Shown here piece by piece: positions 11,377 to 24,700 of a DNA stretch of 64,000 bases. The stretch covers positions 118,443,801 through 118,507,800 of the forward strand of contig NC_084663.1 in assembly GCF_028389875.1 (NCBI RefSeq). Reading direction: 5' to 3'. Positions within the stretch are counted from its first letter, which is position 1. Every line of letters begins with the position of its first letter. The notes below the pieces were generated by a model. It was not told the origin of the DNA, searched no databases, and worked only from the letters and a program-made list of their open reading frames with translations. Both the position numbers and the translations under genes were made by a program. Origin of the DNA: Rhea pennata. Its lineage: Eukaryota > Chordata > Aves > Rheiformes > Rheidae.

Positions 11377-14300
11377 ACAAAAGGAATGCCTGAAGTGTCT
11401 TGTATCACTAGTAGATAAACTACACTATTTACAAGACCCTAGAAAATTGGTCATCCATCTGAAAAGGGGGACAGGAGAGTGACTCTGGGCTTCAAAGAGC
11501 TGGTCTTCAAAATTCAAAGCCCATTCAAGGCTATGAACTATTCATCAAAAGCCTTCTAGGTATTTCATGATTGTACACATCTGAAACCAGACGGAAGTTT
11601 GGCGCTAACTTAAGAGGCGCAGGTTACACTGTCCAGGGTGAGCTTATCCAAATACACAGTGCAATGAAAAGCATTTGTAGACTATTCGCGAGTAAAATTA
11701 CTCCACAGGCATTACAGAAGAGAATTGTTTTTATTTTAAAGCATACAATATGTTCCTTTAAAAGATTATTTTCTAAATTACAATTAGAAAAAGATATATA
11801 AACCGAAGTAAAAGAGGCAGGCTGAGTAATCAAAGAAGGAATAAAAAAAAGAAAGATTTGAGTGAGACATATCCAACAGCTTCCTACATCCTACTGACAG
11901 AGGAATGGAAATTCCTGGAGATCAACAACAAAAAGTACTGTTCTTAAAAAAAGAAAAAAAAAGATTATTTTATTAGGCTGATAACGATCTCCAACACACA
12001 GTAACTGGTTAAAAGACAATAATCAACACTTAGCAACATATAAAGTTAGGAACTTGAGGAACTGGTTGTAATACTCTAGCTGGAGACGACAGCCTTCTGG
12101 CTCACACAGTGTATGCTATAACCTGTCTCCCAACACCCAAAGAAATTAGTTCTGCTTTCTGCTGTGTAAGGCACACTGCCTATTCGTGTGCTGATACATG
12201 AAGTCTGACACAAGGCCTGCTGAAATTCGTAGGAAGGCTCCTATACACCCCAGTGAGGCTTTGTATCAGTCTGTAGCTGATAGGAATTTAGACTTCATTA
12301 AATGTTGTGCATTGGCATTACATGTTTGAAGATTGATATATTTCCATAGCGAACAGCCAACACCTAGCCCTCAGCCCCTGAAATGTATTTATACAAACAT
12401 AGCTTTCCTATGACAGTGCTGCTTTTACGCTTTCTATATTTATTTTATTGCTTCTGTATTTTTCTTCTGCGTGATTCAAACTAGTAAACTAAATCAAATA
12501 TTCATGTGGGAGAGACCAGTCTTCTTAACTCACATTGCCAGCTAGCACAACCATCCCTGCCCTGCCTGTGCAGCCAGATGCCAGGACCGTTTATGTCTAA
12601 TGACTTTCATTTAACAAAGCCCATAACTAAGCTAGTGAGAATTTAGCTCAGTTAAGGAATGCCAAATGTGGACATTTGTCAGAAATTAAAGAAAAGCAGA
12701 TTATTTTTCTGGACTCTGCCATGAACCAGCTTCCTGACCCTGGTCCACACACTTCTTCACTCTTCTCCTCTGTCTCCTTTCAACCCTTTTCCCTGCCTTG
12801 TCTCTTCTATGAAATCGTAATCTCTTCAGGACAGTCATTCTCGGTGTGTTTGTACCTGAATCTAACTCAGTGCAGCACTGACCTTGGCTGAGATAACTAA
12901 GAACAACTGCTCCATAGAAAATAGTGGCCATGGATGTGTACTGAATGATTGTTATAATAATCCACGAGCTCAGGGAAGTCTCCTGAAAACAATAGCAAAT
13001 TAATTTAAGTAAATGTTCTGGTTAAAATGTATCAACGTTTTTCTATTACACTCATGTGTAACATACAGTGTCCAAAAAGTTAAATATGTGTTATACTTGT
13101 GCCAGTACAATTTGGGAAAATATTTTCTGAGAAAGAAGGGCAAATGAGGCAGCTGTCAGACTGCAAGATCTGACTGCCACAAGAATAAGAAAAGCTCAGA
13201 GTCTGAAACGTCCTGTTAGCTTGCTCTTCTGAAAGATCAGTACAGTTCCACTTCCCCACACAGTCCTTTTAGGAAGAAAATTTAAGAAGCCACTTGCACC
13301 CTTTATTCTTCCCTAGGAAGAAAATACTCATCTAGCCTTGCAATATATGAGTGTTAATCTTCATGGAAATCTTGTTACAATGAGTTGGCAAACCTGCTCT
13401 TACTGGTCAAATGAACACCACAAGACAGAGGTCAAAACAAAATGCAAATACGTTTTGATTTTAAAACATGATTAAAGTTAATTTTTAGTGATTATGATTC
13501 CTGGCACAAAGTATCCAGACACCATACTAGCACACTTTTTTCTTCCCTTTCATTTAGTAAAGCATCTAAATGAGATTTCATCATCCATGCATAGGGCAAA
13601 TACAGTATTAAGACAGCACTTAGTAAATGGTCTTTGTTAAGTTATAATCTCTTGAGCTTCACAGTATATTCCAGCTGTCATTAGAGAGATTAAACTACTT
13701 TTTCTGTGCCTTGTTTATTTTAAACATTCAAGATTCAAAACCATATAAATGATAATATTTACCATACCAAAACAAAAAAGCATAGTGTTGTTTGGAGGAT
13801 ACAATGAAAGTCTCCATATATGCTACCACTGATGCATTTGGAAGTATCCTAAGTACTTACTTACTTATTTCAGTCATCAGGAGCCTCCTTAATTTACAAG
13901 AACAGTTACAATTCATTTGTTAGCAAGCTTTTATCTTTTCTTGTTTTCTTGTTTTTTGAAGATCAGAGTTTAGCTGTACATTCAGGAACATAAGATATCA
14001 GCTATAGTCACAGATGTGAATAGTGTGGCAACAAGGAATAGTGCTCTGGTGTCATGGTGGATAGATAATCTGATCACAACCTGTCCCTTATATTTCAAGA
14101 CATCACATATACCACCTCCTCTGGAAGACAATCCGAGCTCTTTTGGTCTTACTACAACTCAGATCAATTAATGCTGTTTCAAGCATCCCAGCCATGCCCA
14201 CTGATTTTGTGAGGAGATCATGTATCCCTAGGCCTGCTCCTGGGCATTTCAGCCTCATTTCAAATCATCCAAGAGAAGACGCCCCATGGACTAGTTCAGC

Positions 14301-15699
14301 TACGGCCGCTCTCCAAGCACAGGGTAAGCAGATCATCACGGGAATACTCTGTTTATTGGTCTACCACTAAGGGAAAATGGCTACTCACAAATCCCTAAAG
14401 AGTTAATGGGTGTTCCCCTATTCAAGGGGAAAAAGGTCTAAGCTGGTGAAACAAGGTCTAAAGAGTGGCTATTTTAGGGAGTGGAAGAATCCATTCAAAG
14501 TCGATAGTTGTATCTCCCATCAGAGCAAATCAGCATTTGACGAGGACTTTGTCTTTACCTCCCAGGTAGTGCCACACACTGGTTATGTAATTGTGATTCT
14601 CCGAGATCTCATTATTGTGCCAGCTTCCAAAGGAAGGGACATGCGGACACCAAATGCAGTAGCCATCTCTTGCAATCAAATTACGCACCTGGAATAGCCA
14701 CCTTCACAAGCACTCAAACAAAATGGACAACGAGGCTTGCAGAGAGCTGTCTCAGATGTATGAGGCATGCCGCAAACAGCCAGACTGAAATAGCTAATGT
14801 TAATATATTCTAGAAAATGATTTAAAGGGTCATTTTAGCCCAAGTGTAAGTGTGGAATCTGAGCCATAAGACAGCAGCCCTCCCACAGCTCCCCACCAAA
14901 GCACCACCCCCCTCATAACATTCCCCAAAGCCTTGCAAAGGGGAAGAAAGCCCAAAAAGGAGGAGGACTTTGCTAACATTTGGTAGAGAGAGGGGGCCAG
15001 CAGACAAGCTTTAGAGACATTTGATCTATGCTCAGAGGGATTACTGCTAAGAAGGAGGGCACACCAAAACATGGATATTATTAATAGGTGAAAGTTTGGG
15101 TTGATGCACTGTCCCTAAGTGTTTCTGGGGTGAGTTGTCCCTGCAGCATCAGGCAAAAGCTCCATAGCCTCTAATCTGGTGAAGTATTGCACAAAATTTT
15201 GTTTAATCTGTGAAGTTGAAGAAGACATCTACAAATTTCCTGTGGACAAGGAAATTGTCCGTTTCCCATGCTACATGCCTTGTTGCCAAAAGACGAAGTG
15301 AGAGAGGAGTATAAAGCTGCAACAGTTAGTTAGCCACAGCTAATGCAACAGGCACAGAGAGGAGCAGCAAGCAAGCAGAGCAAGGAGACTTTAGTCAATA
15401 TGTGTACCCAGCAAGACTTGATGAACACTTGAGAGCCGAGGCTTTAAGGTTCCTCTACATATGAAACCTGTTCTGTGTCAATGCCAGTCAAGTCCTTGAA
15501 GAAGTGCTACACCAAATCAGATCTTTTATGATTAGGATCACACTTTCAGTAGGACAAACTAATCCGTATTTGTCTTTTGCACCTCAGCCTTGAGCACAAT
15601 ATCCTAAAATATAGCTACTTCCCGTATGCAAAAAATAAAACAATCCACTTCATAAGTGATACCCTGAAGAGGATGCTGAGTGAGAGGAATCTTGGAGGG

Positions 15700-16470
15700 A
15701 GGTTTGTTTAATGTTTTATCAGTGATAAAAGCATAACACATTTTCTTCATAACCTTTAGTGTTATTTCTCTTTGTATTCATGTTCTCTTTCTGAATTTTT
15801 ACTAATAAGAATGATAAATGGCAAATATTTTTTTTTACTCTTGAAATATTTCAGAAAATTAACTGATATTTAAAATCTGCCTGCTTCACAGGTCATTAAT
15901 TACTTCATTTAGGAGTTGACAGGTCTCATGTCATACTATACACTGTTTTTCAAGCTGTCACACCCACACTCTGCCTAAAAGCTGTTGAGTATAAGCGTCA
16001 TCATTTATAATGCAAAAAGGGTATCATTGATTATGTCCTGATTATTCATCATAATGCTTTCTTTCATGTGTACTTAATCATTGTGGTTTCTTGGAATATG
16101 CAAACCTTTCAGGCAAATCTTTCTATACAGCAAACTAAATAGCGTTCTGAACTGACACCAGCTGGGTAAACAGAGCTTGTGACTCTGTGAACAATGCAGT
16201 GGTGCAAACCACACCTACTGCCGCAGGAAACCAGGTCTGCAGAGTGGGGCTCGGAGGAGAAAGCACCCACGGGGTCTGCAGGACGGCGATTTGACTTTCA
16301 TTTCTGAAGTGATGCGTGGCCCATTCCCAGGCTGGCAGTGATGGGTTCAGGCTGACGGTCAGGGATGCGATCCTGGTGCACCTCTTAGCATAAGTAGCTG
16401 CTGCATTTCAGCCAGCACGAGCAACAACATCAGATAAGCATAAGCAATGAGATCAGATAACGATTTCCAC
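15700..16470. promoter_or_regulatory. Candidate distal regulatory element, GATA/RUNX/E-box/ETS cluster
   Basis: Words seen: inverted GATA pair TTTTATCA-G-TGATAAAA (15,714-15,730); RUNX word TGTGGTTT (16,082-16,089); E-box CAGCTG (16,159-16,164); reverse RUNX word AACCACA (16,207-16,213); ETS-like CAGGAA (16,224-16,229); AGATAA twice (16,432-16,437 and 16,455-16,460). This is the motif set of known blood enhancers, and the expected neighbour on this side is RUNX1. All these words are short and common, so the call is inference from clustering only. Confidence 0.25.
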
Positions 16471-18419
16471 AGAAAAAAATTACTTTGTCATAAATTTTAA
16501 CCCAGGCTTTCCTTCCCTCTGAGTTCTCTTACCACTATAATCAGCTTAAAACACTTCCACAGTATACGAAGAGCTTCCATGCAACGATTGCCATTCCTGA
16601 AGAGGGAGCCCTGCTGCCTGTACTTACTGCTCCTCCAGCCAACCTCACAACAGGGGCATTCACAGAGCTGACCTAATAGAAAACTCATCCTGCAGAAGAG
16701 AGAAAAATGATCACTCTTCTGCCTTTTGAACACCTTGAACTGCTTTACTGCAAGGTGAGGGGGCTGGCTGGTGTTGAAGGTGAGCAAGTCGACCAAGGTG
16801 ATGCAGCTTTCTGCTTTGTTCAAGAAATAGGTGTACACATAAAGTTCAATTTTCCACAAAAACTTCCACTTTTCCAGACAAACTTGAAAGCCAGTAATAC
16901 GCAAATAATGGCAATTGCAGATTTAAACCATACTTTTCACAGCGATCACCACTTCCAAGTCAGAAATTGGGCCAGCTGCAGACTAACCTGTGACAAAGCT
17001 TTTTGACTACAGGTTGCAACAGCACAGCATTATAAAGTAGAGGATGAAAGTCCAAACCATCTAAACCACACTATGAATTTTAGGAAGCACGTGAGAAGGA
17101 CACAAGTGGCCAGTTCTTAATCTAGGCAGAATATCAGGCTTAATTTCATTTCTCCTATATTCCTGAATGATTCCAAAATGCCTTTCAAGGTCTCATTTAT
17201 GTCCTGTTCAGAAAGGACCACCATGTCAGGAAAAGGGGTTGGTATTTATTAACTCAGGGGAAAACAGGTTCACCTGTAGGATGCTCCGAAGTGTGTGGAG
17301 TGGAGCCCATTCTGGGCCAGACCCAATCTACTTGAGCCTGTGGAAGGCACATCATGATTACATGAGCATAAAGGTTTACAGAAAGCTGTCTTTAACGAAA
17401 TGATGACTGCAAAATCTATGGAATATGACTTCCAAGCAAAAGCTGAAGCAGCAGCAAAATCTGTGCGCATTTGGCCTCCAGTGAAAATAGAGCATCAACT
17501 AGCAACAGTTTCAGGAATCTCACCGTGCCCCTTCTAAGGACACCCAGGAGGCCTCTTTTATGGTGGATGTTTAACAGGGTGAGCATTTCCAGTGATCTCA
17601 GAGGCATATGCTGCAACAGAAAGACACATTACCAGGATCTAGGGCTCTATCAACCAAGATAAATATTAATGCTAAGTATAGACATCTGACCACTAATTAA
17701 TTAACAAATAAAGGCTCCCCAGCATATTTTTAGCTTTGGAATAAAAAGATTCCCAACTCCATGGAGCTAGAACCGTTTCTTGCTGCATGCTTTTTTTACT
17801 AACCAGTCCAAGCACGAGTGGAACTAAAGTCTCTGGGAGCTCCTGAAATTATTAGGGTTGCTGCTGCTATCAGTACGCGACACGGCAGAGTTACAGAGCA
17901 GCTGCATTGGAGCACTTGCGTTTCCAGCTGCGCTGACATGCCAAGGATGTGGGACTTTGTCCAGGCAGAAGCCCCCGGCCAGCAGCAGCATCCATGCCCA
18001 TCACCAGGGGCTCGCACTTCTCCGGGATCACCAGCCCCCACGGTGAAACGGGAGGCTCGCCTCGGAGACAAGCTCCGTTGCCTTCGGAGCACAACCTTTG
18101 CTTCTCCAAATATGCTTTTTAAGAGAAGCTTGAAACTTATAAATATTTATCAGTTAGACAAGAAGAGCCCTGCAGTCCCGAGTGCTTTCAGCCCCGGGGA
18201 GAAGGGGCCTGAAGAAGGCAGTTTTTCTCTCTCTGAGAAAGGGAGCGCGACTCTCTAAGCACTAGTGCTAGGAACGCCTCAGCTGACAGAGATGAAATGG
18301 TCTCCAGAGGAGCTGTATTTCTCCTATGGAAAAAAAAAATTACTTTTCACATCTGTGAGCACGAAGCTCTGCCTATTTGGCAGATACACAATAAAGTTAT
18401 TTTAAAGGCAGAACATCAT
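16471..18419. other. Intergenic, no gene recognised
   Basis: It contains the two longest chance frames of the desert: 135 codons on minus at 16,497-16,904 and 146 codons on plus at 17,818-18,258. Neither resembles a known family, neither has a coding-like partner exon, and both overlap frames on the other strand. Treated as noncoding. Confidence 0.5.
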
Positions 18420-18730
18420 CGTGCGGGAACATCATCATAAGGCGCGGGTCGGAGGGCAAAGGGCTGCTTTCATCACGCGCAGCCCGGGAAGCGTGCTCAG
18501 CGTGAGCGTGGGGGTCTGGCTCTGCACACACGCCATGCAGCAGCCGTGGCGGACAAGCAAGGGCCGGGAGGAGGAAGGCTCCAACCTCGTTTGCTCTCAG
18601 GGCAAACCTGCCCGCGGCGGCCGAGCCTCGGCGCGAGGAGGCAAGGAGAGAGGGGGACGGGAAGGTGTAGGTTGAGCAGAGCCATCCAGGGGACGGGGCT
18701 GAGGGCCGGTTTGGAAGTCACCCTCCCCGC
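18420..18730. promoter_or_regulatory. Orphan CpG-rich patch
   Basis: A short block dense in CG dinucleotides and GC-box-like words (GCGCGGG, CACGCGCAGCCCGGG, GCCCGCGGCGGCCGAG, GGCGCGAGG) stands out from the AT-rich surroundings. No gene start was recognised next to it. It could be the promoter of an unannotated noncoding transcript, an unmethylated enhancer, or a relic. Overlapping frames of 70-116 codons on both strands are typical of GC-rich noncoding DNA. Confidence 0.45.
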
Positions 18731-21700
18731 TCCAAGTCCTTTCATTGCACAAGTACCACTGAGGACAGAAACGGCTTGTGATGGGCAGGCAGTTTGCGAT
18801 AGTTTGCAAAATTGGTCACAATAGTTTTTGAGTGTTTCCTCATTCAAAAAGATTTACTTCATGGCCCAAGTGAAACAAAACAGGAAAGGTCAAAGCAACA
18901 TGAGGTTTTCAAAAACTGCTTCCAGTAGAAGTATTGTAGGACGTTGGTCCTAGAGAGATCTTCAGCACTTCAGACAGGCCCTAAAAGTGCAGTGCCTCAA
19001 GGGTTGATACAAGCATGTGTCTTTTAAAAATGTTCTGGGCACCTGCCATATCTCCACCCAAAATAATTATATTGATCTTTCTATTCTCTATTCACCCTAA
19101 AGTAGCTACAGGCCTCATTCAGGGAGCAAGGCTTTCGTGCTGAACCATGAAGGTTAAAAGAAATTATTGGTGGGTGTCTAAAAATCAAGCGAGAGACAAT
19201 TTTCTTCCTCAAGATCTTAATTAATTGTTCTGAATTGATTAACATGCGAGACAGGCCTAGGCCAAAAGCCCAGAATTAGTCACTCAGGGCTCAACTTGAA
19301 CTTGGGAAAGATGCAACAACTTAAAATAGAGTATGGTCTTGTTGCAGCACCCTTTCTTTATGAAAAAGCAGTTAATAATTCCTCCTCCAAACACCCACCC
19401 AATGGTGAGGCAGAAGGCTAGATCTTTTAGTTATGGAAATTTTTTTCCAGGCCTTCCTACCACTTCACTTAATATTAATGGTTTGTGAGTTAAAATAGAG
19501 CTTGTAAAAATGTGATTTACCTATTGGATAAAACCTATCTGCAGAAATAAATACATATTCACAATATATGAATTTCTTTCTATGGATAACTTTACACAAT
19601 AAGACTAACACAGGATGGGTCTTTAACAGCTCGAGATCACTTTAAAGATGCATGGCAAAGGCAAAGGATAATTGACCTCCTGGGATGTAACAGTTCAGAT
19701 GTCTCTGGATCCTCTCTGTAAATGCTTGGTGCTTTCTTTGCAAGAGAGTGTTGAGGCATAATTTGTTTATAATCATCCTGACGCACTCTGGAATGCGTCA
19801 TCTGGGAGCTTTCCTCCCAGGCTGTGATTCTGCCAGCACAAGGAGTTTTCTATTGCTAAAGCTGATGACCAGGGCCATTAACTTTCATAAGAATCCCAAT
19901 CCGACCCAGTATAGGAATGGGTGGATTCATAAGTCTGTTTAAGAATTTCTGCATTCAGAGGAGTTTCATCTCATTTACAAGTCAGGTCTCACTCCTGTAA
20001 TGTCTGAGAGCTCTGAGCCGTGGAAGGACTTACTCTCAAAAGACAGGATGGTGGAGTTTTCCAATTTTACAGAGGAAATTTGAGACCCATAAATATTAAA
20101 TGATTGCCTACATCCCTGGAAGAGAATGAGGCGAGGTGAAAGAATTAGGGAGGTGAACAGACACTCTACAGTTTGCTATCTGATCTACTGGACTCTTCCT
20201 GCTTTGCAAAATGCACACTTGCAGACTGCCAAAGATGTTTCAGAGCCCATCAAACAACTGGAAGCTACAGAGGGGTTTTCAAATCATGCAGGCAAATTTC
20301 ACCACCTTTAAACACTAAAGTTAGTCAAGCAGAGTCTATGTTAAGATTAAAACGGAGAACTATGTTACAGTTTGTAATAGCAGAAGTAATGCTGATAACA
20401 TTATCTGTAAGGTTAATTAATGCATAATTGTTCCTTGGAGGCCTTTTTCTTTTGTTCCAAACTAGATTGTTTGCAAAGCAAACGCCAATAGATGTGTGAA
20501 CCACCTACAGTAAATGTTGATACAATAAAAGTTTCAGAAGTGACTGGTGACATTTGCTCAAGTATTATTTCCAGCCACCTGCACTGAGTTTACAAAGCGG
20601 GTGGGCAGCCGTCCTATCTTTCGTGTTTCCAGCTTTGGTTGCTGAGCTACTGCAACTCATTCCCAACAGTGAAAATAAACCAACTTGTTTTCTTCCTATG
20701 CTTGAACCTCAGGGCTTCCAAAAACAGATCATATACCTGAACAACACTAGGGAACTAACTCTATTCCTTTAATATCTTTCATGTGTCTTGACAGAAGCTG
20801 CCTTTTGAAATCCAAAGCAATAAATTGTGGTCTAAGGGATGTTCTGCTAAATGTTGATGAACATGAAAAATGGTCTAAACAGTAAAACCAAACCTATAGT
20901 AAGTTTTTTCTGATCACATCTTTCTGTGGCCTTGATACTTGCTCTCTGAGCCAGTGTTGCTATGTTATTCCACGTGTGAAAAATTAAGGGGATGATTGCG
21001 ACAATTGATAGACACCACTCTTTTTTTTTGAGAAAGCCATGTCAACCTCTTTCTAAAAGTAATCTTCAGTGTGACTTTACAGCATCCATTTTCTAACAAA
21101 ACACAATACCTAACCTAAGTCCAGGAAATGATGACAGAGGAGTCAAGGTCCAGCAAAGTTAGATGCTTCTGTCCAGCTGAAGAAGAAAGTTTTTAACCCA
21201 CAGTCACTTGGAACAACTTTTTACACAAATATAAGAGCAAAGGGAATATGTAGCCTAGCAAATACTCAAAGGTAGTCCATGGATTGAGAAAACGGCCACA
21301 GCTGCTGGAAAACAAGAATGTTTTCTGTTTGAGGAGGATAAGGGAGAGTGCAATGTAGCCATGCAGAAAGAGGCTCAGATTGAACCACTATAGAAATGAT
21401 CAGATCAAATTTTGCAGAAATTTCATTCTGGAATTCATTATTTTCTTTGGGTCTGTGTCTCTTCTGCTGTTCAACAGTGAATGCATTGATATTTTTATTT
21501 TATCTAAGGCTAGCTGTTCCTTAACTTAATGCCACTTGAACCCAGGAGGATATAAATAATATCTGACCTGCCTCAGATGCAGAAAGCATCTTAGTACATG
21601 AAGCTTGCAAAGCCTAGAGCACATGCTCTACATGCTTGGTAGGTAGGTAAGGGTCAAGCTGCCCATGAAGGATACCAGGCACAGAAAGGAAGCTCACTGA

Positions 21701-24700
21701 AGGCCCAGGAATAGGGCATATATTGCCTACTCGATATCCAAGCGCAGTGTACCATAAACATGTACATGGGATCCAGAAGGTAGGTTGGAGCCTGAGTTGT
21801 GATGCTATACATGCGTTTGCTCACATGGTCATCTGCTTTACAAAGAAGTATAATACTCTCTTTGTTATCTGCCTTCTGAGTAGCAAAATGGTAATGATAT
21901 TTTTCGAAGTGTAAATTTTGTAAATTTACAAACTGTAAAATGTTAATAATGCTTCTGTAAAGCAGAAGCGTTAATTGGCCCTGTTCTGCAGTTGTGTCTT
22001 TGAAGAGAGGAAAAAAGTCCTGGGCTGATGCTTACTAAACCAAAAAGGAAGATTACTTAAAAAAAAAAATCCAGATAAATTTCAAAGATCTATTGAACAG
22101 AGTAGACTGAAGCAGTTAAACAGTTTCAGACTCAGCCTGTCTCATTGGGTGCTTGTAATACCAAGAAACCTCAGGGTGCTTCATAGCAGCAGTGTGTCAG
22201 CCCAGAAGGCCCAGTCCTTAAATCTAAGTAGCAATTTGTTGTATATAAACTGAATGAAGGACATAAGGCCATTTCTTCTTACATAATTGCAAAAAAATCA
22301 GTAAGTTAAACAGGATTAGGTTCTGACCCTATATTGTGGTTTAATAGACATTACACCACAGTGCTCCTAAAGGACTTTGTGTGGATTTAGCTTTTCATAG
22401 TCTTCTCAAGACTTACTCTTGGACTAGGACCCAACTGTGCTCAGTGCTATGCAACCACAGCACAAAAACACTCCTTCATGCTCCAGAGAGTTTATAGATG
22501 ATGTGCAGATCAGGAGGCATACAGGCAGGGAATCAAGTATAATTATTTTGTAAGCAGTGAGGCAAAGAAATGATAATGAGGTGGCTTGATAGATACAGGT
22601 GTCTTCTCCTATGTGTCTATCTTGCAAGCAACAGAAGACGACCTATGAAAACCAAGATAAGGTATTGCAGTTGCTCCTGGCTAACGTCTGGGCTTTGGGC
22701 TTTTCTTAATGGGGGAGGGAGGGGATTTTGCTGCTATTTAATTAGGACAAGAAAATGACCTCATAGCCCTATGCAGATTATAGGCTGAATGACAGGCAAA
22801 GTGATGCTGTTGTGCACTTATGTTGTCAACTGTTATGCCGTTGTTGAGTTGACAGCTAGACACCTATAAGGAGATGGCCATGAGGCAGCCAAGATTTTTG
22901 TTTGGACAGAAAGTGATGACCTGGATTAGAGAACTGTACCTCGGAGTCATCAGTATGAAGATTAATGTTGTGTTTACAAGTGAGATTATCCTGAGAGAAG
23001 ATGTAAAAGATCATTTTGCTGACTCCAAGAGAATTGTTTGTAAAGTAAGAATTTATTTTTCAAAGGGAGTAAATTTTTCAAAATCTGGCTTACAGTGGTA
23101 CATCCAACTCCCCCCCCCCAAAAAAAAAAAAATCAGAACAGCAGCAGCTATCTTCTTAACCTTATCATTTGCTTGCCCATGATCTTTTTCAGCTATTCTT
23201 CACCATGTTTTATACTGCAGCAGGTACAAACACGTCATATTATGCAAAAGGCTGGGTGTGTTCGTTTTGGAAAGCGTGGTGGTAAATTCCACATTTAACA
23301 TTTCAATACAAAAATAAGGTGCACTACCTCTTTAACTGAATAGTGTTGTTGCCAAAATACAGCTCATGTCTCAGCGTATGAACTGAGATCTTCATACTAT
23401 TCCCTGCCTCCTGCTGCCATTTTTCTCTGTGCTAGGATATACAGCTCTACCGCTTTGCATTCCCAAGGAGCGGACTGCTAGCACACCATATCCAGTGAGC
23501 AGGTTATCCACAGGACATGACAAATTCTTCCTTGTAGAAAATCACTTTATGTTATCAAGGATCTCATCATCAAGGAACTGTTTGTTCTTCAGACCAGAAG
23601 TATGCAGTTATCTTCAAATAATTATTGGGCATGTTGCCCATATCCCTCCAGAACTAATAAAAACAGACAGACATCTCACCTTTGGGTGCATTTACCGGAG
23701 TGGTTTATTTTCATCCAGACACACATATTCAACATGGCCCTCTTTCTGCATCAAATCACAGGTGGGACTTGTTGCTACTACTTTGAGAGCATAGAACTGC
23801 TCCATGGACTAGGCCAATGCTCTGCTGCTTGGTCAACTTGGATAATGCACAAATCGTGCGGACTGCACATTAAAACCTGTCATAGAGAGAAGGAGCCCTG
23901 ACAATGCAAGGGACATAGATGTTGTCATTTTGTACCTCCTGTAGGCCTCTAGGTCTGTATAACATATAAATGAAATTCAACAATTCTCACCTTTCTCAGC
24001 CAACAGATTTCTACCTGCATAAGCAGCACAATGCAGTATGAGGCCCAAGGCAGTGCTAACTCAAATGCTGTGACTTGTATCAGTGCATTTTACAGCAAGT
24101 GCATCTTTACCACAGTCAAAGAAGTGTCTATGCCTTGTGTAGGAATAATCAAGATAACTATCAGGTAGCTAAGCCAAGTTCTGGTAAACTGGATAGCTAG
24201 GTAGTACAGAGCTTTAACCATCTGCAAATCTGTGAGATCAGTAATCTCATTATTTGAGAACTGATCAGCTTCTCAGACAAGTGCTGTGGGGTGCTTTGCT
24301 GATGCTACTGTCAGCATCTGAGCTAGTATTAACTAGCTAGCTCAGATATATTTGCAGAAGCTGTCATTACATAGATCTCATGTCTTGCTTCCTTGATACA
24401 GCCCTCTATAAATCACTTAGAAGTATAATAAAAGCTATCATTACAGTTAAAATGCTGTAAAATTCTTGTCTTTAAGACAGTTCTTTGGCTCAGTATGTTT
24501 CTTGGAAGAATGAGCTGTGATATCACCTTTGCTTTGGATTTGCAAAGGTGCCTAAGGCAGTCTGGCACTCGACTTGTGTTAATTTTCTATGAGACCCAGC
24601 ACACCTTTGAAAATTCCAGCTGTTGTGCTTTTCTGAGCAGCTGTGTCCCCACAGGTGGGGGGGAGGGGTTGAGCACACCAGGAAACACTCAGGCATTACA

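Larger units (their letters stand above)
10561..15699. other. Intergenic, no gene seen
   Basis: AT-rich sequence with short chance frames only. It holds an A21 run at 10,832-10,852, a perfect 13-bp hairpin at 11,017-11,044 and a 14-base palindrome at 11,363-11,376, listed separately. Nothing else was recognised. Confidence 0.55.

Noticed and set aside
16497-16904. 135-codon frame on minus
   Set aside because: No recognisable domain, overlaps a 99-codon frame on plus, and has no splice partners or promoter; chance frame.
17818-18258. 146-codon frame on plus, the longest in the desert
   Set aside because: Low-similarity, composition-driven sequence in a GC-richer patch, with competing frames in the same bases; no family recognised.
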